Of a stretch of DNA of 64,000 nt, positions 56,904 through 64,000 are shown piece by piece. The notes below the pieces were generated by a model. It made no database searches. It was not told where the DNA came from and saw only the letters and a program-made list of their open reading frames with translations. The stretch's first letter is position 1, and each line of letters begins with the position of its first letter. A program made the position numbers and the translations under genes. Source of the stretch: Mucidula mucida (Eukaryota > Basidiomycota > Agaricomycetes > Agaricales > Physalacriaceae); contig JADNYV010000021.1 in NCBI GenBank assembly GCA_015501055.1, positions 124,001 through 188,000 of the forward strand, written 5' to 3'.

Positions 56904-59810
56904 TGTTGGAGGGGGCGCACTGGGGGCAGAGACGAGCGCCTTGGTTATCGTGGTAGAAGAAAGGAAGGAAAAATCACGCTGTTCTGGATATATCGGTCAG
57001 CCGTCCAACAGATACGGAGTGATCGACGGGAGAATACAGGTCCACAAAGCAAACAAACAAAGAGTCGTCCTGTGCTCGCTGTCGACAACGGCGACAAAGG
57101 CGGGGACTCGCTGTGCGTAACGACGAGCTCGGTAGTCAAAATGACGTTGGGCGTAAACAGTAAAACCAAACTCCAACGAGGGCCGTTTTGTCCTCGCTCC
57201 GAAGATCCGGATCCCAATGCAGAATACCAGGGCGCCATCACCCGGCATCACCCGCACACCTCGCGGCCCGGCTGATTTTATTCCCTCCGCGTCCCCTGCA
57301 GCCCAGATGTGGCGCAATGCGGGGTAATCCCTACCCACCACATGCCTCTTTCCCTTCCATATGCACTACCAGGTCGAGGCGCTCCTCTTGAAAAAAATAG
57401 ATATCTGCATATGATCCTCCATGTCCCCGCAATCCATTGATGCCATCTCCACACAGCAAGTCAGCTGCTAAACAACGACTGTATTCGGTTGATTCCCCGC
57501 GTTTTTCATACTCTCGGGGAAATACAGTACAAAAAGGGTCCCCATAATCGGCCCTCCTACGGCATCAAACAAGAAACGTTGTCAACAGACACCCACTGGC
57601 CTCGTGATTCCCCGAATTCCCCACATGCCAAGCTTCGACGTGTCATACAACAGCATTCATCCCACTTTGGCTGGATGTTCTCAAAACGACTTCTTGTTCG
57701 CATCCGGCCACCTCGCTGCATCGCGGCGCTCGTCCTGATTAATGTACTTGCGGCCCAGCAAGATATGCCTTCTCGATTCAGAGCGCGCTCATTCAGCCAC
57801 TGACTCAGGAGCTAGTCGTTTTCTAATCCGTCGCGACGGAATAGGATTAGCGTGTCGTTCCGTCAGCGGAGACGCGTCGTACAAACAACTGGTGGAAGCA
57901 ATCCACATTTAGACTCACGTGTTCGCACACTCAGGAGGCTTTGGGAATCCCGACGCCTGGGTCGGGGAATCTCTCTTCCGCACCTCAAGCAGAAAACAAA
58001 AGCACTGACAGACGACCGGCGCCACAGCGCTGTCCGCAATCAAACTACTCGCCCGTACAGCCCTCGCCATCAAAACGTTCAGCTGCCGTTTTGACGGCCT
58101 CCTTGGCACATGCCTGTTTCCTTCAGTTGCTCCTCTACAGCCTGGAATGCGGGTATCGAGGCGCAGAACCGAGACTACTCCTCGAATCGACGAAAACACG
58201 TCGACAGACTGAGGTCCGTGATACCTTTGTAATTACTTGCCCTCTTCATCTGCGAGGAGGTTTCATCCAGACCACGATCGACTTATCATATGCATGTCAC
58301 CGAGACTACCAATTATAGGGACATTCATTCGTCTTTCCAGCGCTTCAAGGCGGGTCTAGTCTGAGCGCGCGGATCATGCCCTCAGCCCTGTGGATGAAAA
58401 ATCGAGATATCTCCAGCATCCATCAGTCGACCAATTTTTGAGTGATTACAGCGGATTAGAGTGATCAAAATCTACGAAATATCTGATGTGCTGGTGGAGG
58501 TGGAGCGGCAAATGCAGATCTTCCAGCGAGACACAGGATCCGGAATCATGGCGCGTCACATCTCCGCCCCGCATGAGGCGACCCAGGTTATCCGAAGCGG
58601 AGCTTGCTCAAGCTGTGCTGGACCCGGAAGTCACCATTCTCCGCTGTTTGAAGGATTGAACGTTGAAAGTTGAACAGATACGTTGGCACGGCCTATGGGA
58701 CTTGAATTTCGGAATCCCTTTACTCGAGTAGGTCTGTGAGTGGCATAGCCTAACAGTGTGTGACATTAATGATATCGAAAGCACTCGAGCCATCGTCTAG
58801 AGTCGGAACGGTCAGATGATCGGTGTCGGCTAGTACTGGATTTCCGCGTCAGCTTTAGCGAGTACGAGTTAATTCTAACGTCTTGAATCAGTACCTACGC
58901 GCCAGGATCCCTCCGCGAGTTCAACATCTTCCGCAAGACCTCTCCGGCAATCGCGAAACAAAACAAGGCATAATCGAGGTGCACTGCGCATTTGAACACC
59001 AATACAGTCCGATTAGCAATAGGAAATCGCGCTTCTCTCGATCACTCTCAAAATTTCTTCGACGCCCTCTACGCGTTATGGGCTAGTTCTCCCGGCTGCC
59101 CAGTTCCGCATAATACCTGACACCCTTGTACTGCCTAGCCCTTAAACTCTGTCGCGACAGAGCCCTCATCAGAGCTCTATGAATTTCTATCTGCTCTTTT
59201 CTACTTTCCCTTCGATAGCCTTTGGCATTGTTGTATGAGGAGGAATGACGAACCTCCTTGCCTGAAATATGCTCAACAACTGTGCTTGTAACAGCGGCGT
59301 CTCTTGAATCAATCAACTGCCACAATGTCTGAGACGACCAAAGTTGGCCTTAGTTCACGAACACACATACCATATAAGAGGCGATTTAAACGCTTCCAAT
59401 AGCATTGAAAAGCTTTAGAGACACGCTATTGAAGCCGGGAAAGTCTAGAACTCACATTTGAATACAGTAGCACAGAAGTCGGATTGTATTCAAAAGGTAT
59501 TCGCGCAATCTATCTGAGTATAAGAGTGCTACGAACGAACCTGTCGGAAAATGCCGATAGACTAACACCGGCTGACTAATGTGTCTTTGACGTTGAAGAG
59601 GACCTCGATGTCTTCCACCGATGGACCTCGCCCCAATGGGAAATTTACGACAATCGACCTACGCCTTGTTCCAGTAGCGGGCCCCAGCTCATCATTCGGC
59701 CCGCCGCCCGGGAAAAAGCGAATAGCAAAGGTGTGTTGTTTCGATGCCTGATGAATCTGTCCTGTGAACATCTCCATGCATAGGCAACGGAATATTCCAG
59801 CAGTCATGAA
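56904..59810. other. 2.9 kb gene-poor region
   Basis: Promoter of the DUF1752 gene at its left end; beyond that no supported gene, repeat or RNA. Confidence 0.4.
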
Positions 59811-60290
59811 ATGCTCAACGCCTTGAAGAGCTGCTTTCTCGCACAGAAACAAGTCGATTTTGCTGGCACCTACACCGTCGCGAATAACCCACCTATGCTG
59901 GATAAACAACGAATCAAACACGTCGCGGATGACATCTGGAGGCTTGCGGGTATCGATTCACGTGGGTACATCGTCTGCATGTCCGTGTCTGCATCTAAGC
60001 CTCGTCGCTCGCACAGCGTAAAGGACCATCCCCAAATCAATAACGGTCACAAGACGCGTATGTGGTGCAGCCAGGACGATGCGCATGTGCATCGACACCC
60101 GGAACGCGCCATTCTCGGCTTTACTGAGTCAGCGGCCAAGAAGCGCTACCCATGTCGTAGTCGCCTCCTCATCTCATCTTGTGATTCCGAGTCGCGCTAT
60201 GACCACCGCGTTGTTACCGTGCGCTTGCACCACTTTGCGGCACCTGGTCATGAGCCATATCAGGACATGCCCTACGGCCTTTGCCAGTAG
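59811..60290 (+). pseudogene. FAR1-type zinc-binding domain fragment
   Basis: The frame reads VKDHPQ...GHKTRMWCSQDDAH, KKRYPCRSRLLISSC and VVTVRLHHF...HEPYQDMP, then stops. This is the N-terminal FAR1-like domain seen in many basidiomycete proteins derived from MULE transposases: CSQDxA, a C-x-S-x-L core and the HxxH-like ending before Y-D-MP. The transposase part is absent and the frame ends at 60290, so it is likely a truncated relic. A short standalone protein is possible. Confidence 0.5.
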
Positions 60291-60316
60291 CGCGTCCTTG
60301 TCCATCAACATCATCA

Positions 60317-60715
60317 TGTCTACCGCCACTCCCTCCCGCTCACGCATCATGGTCTACTCAGCCTCCTCCTCCTTTGTTCCGCCCTATTCCCATCCCACCC
60401 CCTATACTGCGTCCTCCTCCTCGCGCCGATCCTCATCCGGACAACGACAAGCTCAAAAATGATGCGTTCCAGAAACGAATGCGTACCCATATCAGTAACA
60501 TTCGCGACTTTTGCGACGGGCTCGAATACCAACTGCAATTCAACGATCACAGGCTATTGGAAGAACTAGAGGGAGATGGCCGTGGGTTCTTGGGGTTTGT
60601 TCATTCGTGTTTACGGAGGGAGGGGCGTTTGAAGGATGCGGAAGATGATGTGGCGCCTCCACGACTAGCAGATACCGTTGAATGTGTACTGCGCGCTTTA
60701 GACTCGAATTCATAG
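60317..60715 (+). CDS. Small conserved hypothetical protein
   Basis: The sensible frame ends at 60715 and reads Pro-rich text, then DNDKLKNDAFQKRMRTHI, SNIRDFCDGLEYQLQFNDHR, LLEELEGDGRGFLGFV, a compact helical region I believe recurs in other mushrooms. The frame has no ATG before the Pro-rich part. The nearest ATG (about 60,317) is in another frame, so a short upstream exon or a frameshift must be assumed. Function unknown. Confidence 0.5.
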   Translation, partial: CLPPLPPAHASWSTQPPPPLFRPIPIPPPILRPPPRADPHPDNDKLKNDAFQKRMRTHISNIRDFCDGLEYQLQFNDHRLLEELEGDGRGFLGFVHSCLRREGRLKDAEDDVAPPRLADTVECVLRALDSNS

Positions 60716-60898
60716 CATTTTTTTTAGAATTGGTGACCACAAGGTGTGACTGGCACCTTTCCAGCCGTAAAAAGAGGTGGGATGTTCTTCAAGGGAATAA
60801 CCCTTTTCCTTGACTTTATTAACCATCGACCCCACATCTGCTTTATTAAACTGTGCGGGATACAGACACTTGCCCATCAGGACTGAATTAAAGACAGA

Positions 60899-62079
60899 CA
60901 TCTGTGTTATCGGTGCAAGCGGCGTAAGGAGATCTCAACTTTACGGACGAGGCCACTGCTGACTCTTTCAAATAGCTTATTGGTCTTCGAGACACGCAAC
61001 ACTGTCTGGAAGAACTTTTCGTGCAACTTTCCTGCATTGTCATCCAACGCCTGTTGGGCAGGCGCTGGCGCAGAAACATCACCTTGTGTGTATTTTACCA
61101 ATGTAGAAAGCATGATTGCTGCACGGTCTAAAGGCGAGGTCCAAGTCGACGGCGCGATTCTTGCTACGCTAAATACTACCCATGTACCGCTTGGGTTGAC
61201 GTTGGTGCAGGCCGGTATCAATGGGTACGCCACCCAACCACGAAGGACGACGATTATTGATTCACGTACGCTTTCCACAACACTCGAAAGTGGACGATCC
61301 CTCATCTCCGAAGCGGACAAGTTGGGCGTCAAAATCCTGACAGGACACCACCGGCGATTCAACCCATACACTGTCGCAGCCAAAGGGATGATCGAAGCTG
61401 GACGACTGGGGAAAGGTGGGGGGTTTATTATTGTTTATTCTACTTACAATCTAACCAACGACGCGTAGTTCTCGCCGTGCAAGGAAGCTATCCGATTCTC
61501 ATCAACCTCATCCCGACCCTCTGCTGAGGTACTTCCTGGGCGACATTGTACACGTGTATTGCAAGAAAGCTGTATCGACGCGACCTTTCGACGTGGAAGA
61601 AACGGGCGCGGTGCTTCTCACGTTTGGTAATGGTGCTGTGGGGACATGTATATTCTCCGACGCAGCTGCGTCTCCGCATTCTTGGGAAGGCGCTAGTAAG
61701 TTTTTGGTCTTTTCTCTAAATATTCACTTCAAGCTGATCCTTTGGACAGCCGGGGAGAATCCAAATATTCCGCATACAGTATGTCAATATTTCTTGATAT
61801 CGCCCCTCTCTAACAAGGACATGCAGGGAGAAACAGCATACACATTCTTTGGGACGAAAGGAACGGTGTCTATACCCCAACTCAAACTGTTCCATTTCGA
61901 AAACACTGAGAGCGGATGCTGGAACGATCCCGTCATCGCAGATCCAGCGCCAACAAGACATTTCAAGGCTTCGCAGACCCAACTGCAGCGGAACAGAAGG
62001 ACTAAAGAGCATCATCGTATTGGAGACAATCCGCGAGAGCATGATAACAGGCCAACCACTGAATGTGGCGCAGGAATAG
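60899..62079 (+). pseudogene. Gfo/Idh/MocA-family oxidoreductase, decayed
   Basis: Pieces in order: CVIGASG-LIGLRH (Rossmann start, across an intron at 60925-60975), VESMIAARSKGEVQVDGAIL, STTLESGRSLISEADKLGVK, LTGHHRRFNPYTVAAKGMI, VLAVQGS, DPLLRYFLGDIVHVY, VEETGAVLLTFGNGAVGTCI, TGENPNIPHT-GETAYTFFGT, and EGLKSIIVLETIRESM up to the stop. Between them are frame changes near 61,000-61,090, 61,220-61,270, 61,490-61,530 and 61,960, and the usual NAD-side EKP motif and a 30-residue block are gone. No start codon precedes it. Family members oxidise sugars or related alcohols with NAD(P). Confidence 0.75.
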
Positions 62080-62185
62080 TGTTACAGTGTGTTCCAAATG
62101 CAAAAACAGAAAGAGATACAGAGCTACAGCAGTGAAGGGGATCTATGGAGAAAATGATACATATCCAAAAAGAAAAAATATATCT

Positions 62186-63542
62186 CTATGTAGGCTTGTA
62201 GTAAATCGTCGTAACAAATTTGTTCTTGTACCGAACAGTCTCAGCCACGGCGAGCACGCGATTGCGGATGCTGCCTGTGCTGAGATGATTCAGGATGACA
62301 TGACTGGGAACGGGGAGGATACTGTTGTCGTCGAAATCAGGGCATCGTCTTGGGAGAAGGTGAGGAAGACTGAGGCGGCTCGTTTAATGAACTCAAATTG
62401 GGGGTGAACGCTCCGGGACCGAGAGTGCTAATATCCGTCCCGCTGGCGGTGGTGACAGGCAAGACGCGCGGTTCCTCTGCTGCTTTCTCGGGTATGGAAT
62501 CGGCACGATGGCGATGGCCATGGCGCCCCCGACGCTTTTCCTTGCTGCTGTTGGAGGCATTGGAGTTGCTACCAGAGTTGAGAATTTGCTTCTCCAAGTG
62601 CCTGGGAAGCATTGGAGCAGGAGGCAGAGCTGGGACGCGGGGACCACCTGTAGTCGCATTGGCGTGGTAGGACGTGATAAAGGCCTCCTCAATAGCCGCG
62701 GCTTCTGTGAGCTCTAGAGGAATGACATTGGTCCAACCAACTTGGGAATGGGGTTTCGTGGGACCATTGGACGAAGAGCTCCAAAAGCTGGGGGGTCGAG
62801 GGAGAGGCGTGTGCCCGGGCGGAATCATGGTTGTCGGTGGCGGCAGCGGGCTGTTTAACGCGCTAAGGCCAACACTAACGTAGTTGGCCATAGCTCCCTG
62901 GTCATCCACGGCCTTTGGCATGTCATCCGTGACGAGCGACTGATCGTCGACAATAAACCGCAAATGGTGGGTACCACGAGCCAGACTGATTTTGGCGATG
63001 AAGCGGTCACCATCACGCTCCATGGGGACGAGAGTCTCCATGTCGTTGGCAAGAGCAAGAAAGACCGTACTACCGCCGCCGTTCCATACGATGGGCGTCT
63101 CTATTTCCTCGCTGCCGGGCTCTTCGGACGGGCCTGCGATGGCGAGGGGCAGCGGCAGGGTGCTACGGACAACGTTCTGCTCGTAGGAGCGCTGATTGTC
63201 TGTAAACTCGTCGGGCAGCTCGAGACTGGGATTGCTGTTGATCGACGGGGGCGGGACTGGGGGCGGCTGGGGTAGACTGCCGAGCGAGCTGCCCCATGCC
63301 GGAGACGATGGACCGCGATTTTTGGCGCGCTCGACGGGGCGGGGATTGACGCGGGGAATAGGAATAGGCTGGGGCTCGTAATAACCTTGGAGGTCGGGTA
63401 GCTCGAGCGAGCCCTTCTTGTGGCGCAGAGAGCGGTGGACGGCCCGCTGTCCCGGAGGCGGCGACGGTGCTGCCCTTTGAGGAACGCCCAGTACAGGTCG
63501 TCGGCCGTCTCTAATCTGCGAGCTTGAAGGACTGTTCCCCAT
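62186..63542 (-). CDS. AMPK/SNF1 beta subunit (Gal83/Sip2 type)
   Basis: The start was put at 63542, MGNSPSSSQI, because AMPK beta subunits are N-myristoylated at MGN; an ATG five codons upstream is less likely. After a Pro-rich region the CBM48 glycogen-binding domain reads TPIVWNGGGSTVFLALANDM to HHLRFIVDDQ and DQGAMANYVSVG. The ASC domain begins WTNVIPLELTEA, PPAPMLPRHLEKQILN, and is completed by a last exon, DDNSILPVPSHVILNHLS to NKFVTTIYYKPT, ending at the TAG at 62186-62188. The intron between about 62,400 and 62,320 is needed for the frame, but I could not fix its ends. The protein scaffolds and targets the SNF1 kinase. Confidence 0.88.
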
Positions 63543-64000
63543 CGTGGAAGGGCGCAAAGAAAGGCAGATGACTAAGCACGTTCCCAGTCCGTATATCCGA
63601 GTCGACTTCGCTTTCTATTCTACTTGAAAGCGATGTGGACAATGATTAATGACTAGTTGAGTGGTCAACCTACAGTACTGACGGGTTCTCGTGTTCTATC
63701 ATAATGTACCGATAATTTGCATTACTTACAGTGAGTGCTGCATTACAGATCATGTCAAAATAGACCTCTTGACTTTCAAGATGTTCCCCGCAAAGTGATG
63801 ATGAACGCGTCAGGCAAGCGAAGACGCGTTCCTCGGCTTTGGAAGAAGCGTGGCGCGTAATTGCACCCAGTCTAACTCCTTCACGATCCTAACGGCTCAG
63901 ACTTTCCTTTCGTCAATTCAAATTGTGACGACTAAATCAACAAGTTATAGAGGTTTGCGATTAACCCCGATCCTCTCAGTGAGTCCTATTGCTTTTCCAG
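63543..64000. other. Upstream region of the SNF1 beta gene
   Basis: No gene supported up to the window edge. Confidence 0.4.

Noticed and set aside
59562..59921. Minus-strand frame of 119 codons
   Set aside because: Starts from a non-family context, overlaps the FAR1-type fragment on the other strand and shows no motif; treated as a shadow.

Overview
The window is nuclear DNA from a filamentous basidiomycete, most likely an agaricomycete. Genes are dense and split by many 45-60 nt GT-AG introns. Several families are typical of mushrooms: a DUF6533 membrane protein, an F-box protein with a coiled-coil leader, a fungal RHS/Crinkler-like P-loop protein, an Rds1-type ferritin-like protein and a questin-oxidase-like protein. 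I joined exons by reading frames, splice signals and family motifs; no search was run.

Left part (1-31 kb). In order: a Clr2-type silencing factor (-, runs off the left edge); an NDR kinase of the Cbk1/Orb6/Cot-1 type (+); a small secreted Cys-rich protein (+); a relic of a CCHC-finger gene; a two-finger C2H2 gene (+); a class I histone deacetylase (+); an Rds1-like ferritin-fold protein (-); an RHS/Crinkler-like P-loop gene that looks broken (+); the TORC2 subunit Sin1/Avo1 (+); pyroglutamyl peptidase I (-); an Old Yellow Enzyme with a one-base frameshift (-); a 3.5 kb gene-poor stretch; a UbiA prenyltransferase (+); an orphan protein with three copies of the same CCHC finger (-); a tRNA-Arg(CCT) with intron (-); a questin-oxidase-like protein (+); and a 1006-residue acidic orphan (-).

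Middle (31.5-45.1 kb) is the accessory region. A block holding a two-finger C2H2 gene and a secreted kinase-like gene is duplicated head to tail: copy A about 31,546-40,903 and copy B about 40,904-45,112. Copy B is intact. Copy A has been hit twice, by a 5,263 bp Ty1/copia element with identical 236 bp LTRs and a 5 bp target duplication, and by a 445 bp hAT-like MITE with perfect 17 bp inverted ends and an 8 bp target duplication. Its kinase gene is a wreck lacking the signal-peptide and catalytic-loop exons. Copy B serves as the empty-site reference for both insertions.

Right part (45-64 kb). An aldo-keto reductase (+), an F-box protein (+), the ergosterol enzyme ERG4 (+, with one GC-AG intron), a DUF6533 membrane protein (+), a Reg1/Mks1-like DUF1752 protein (-), a FAR1-type domain fragment, a small conserved hypothetical, a Gfo/Idh/MocA oxidoreductase pseudogene (+) and the AMPK/SNF1 beta subunit (-). 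The window thus carries parts of several conserved signalling pathways (NDR, TORC2, SNF1, DUF1752) beside fast-changing accessory genes.
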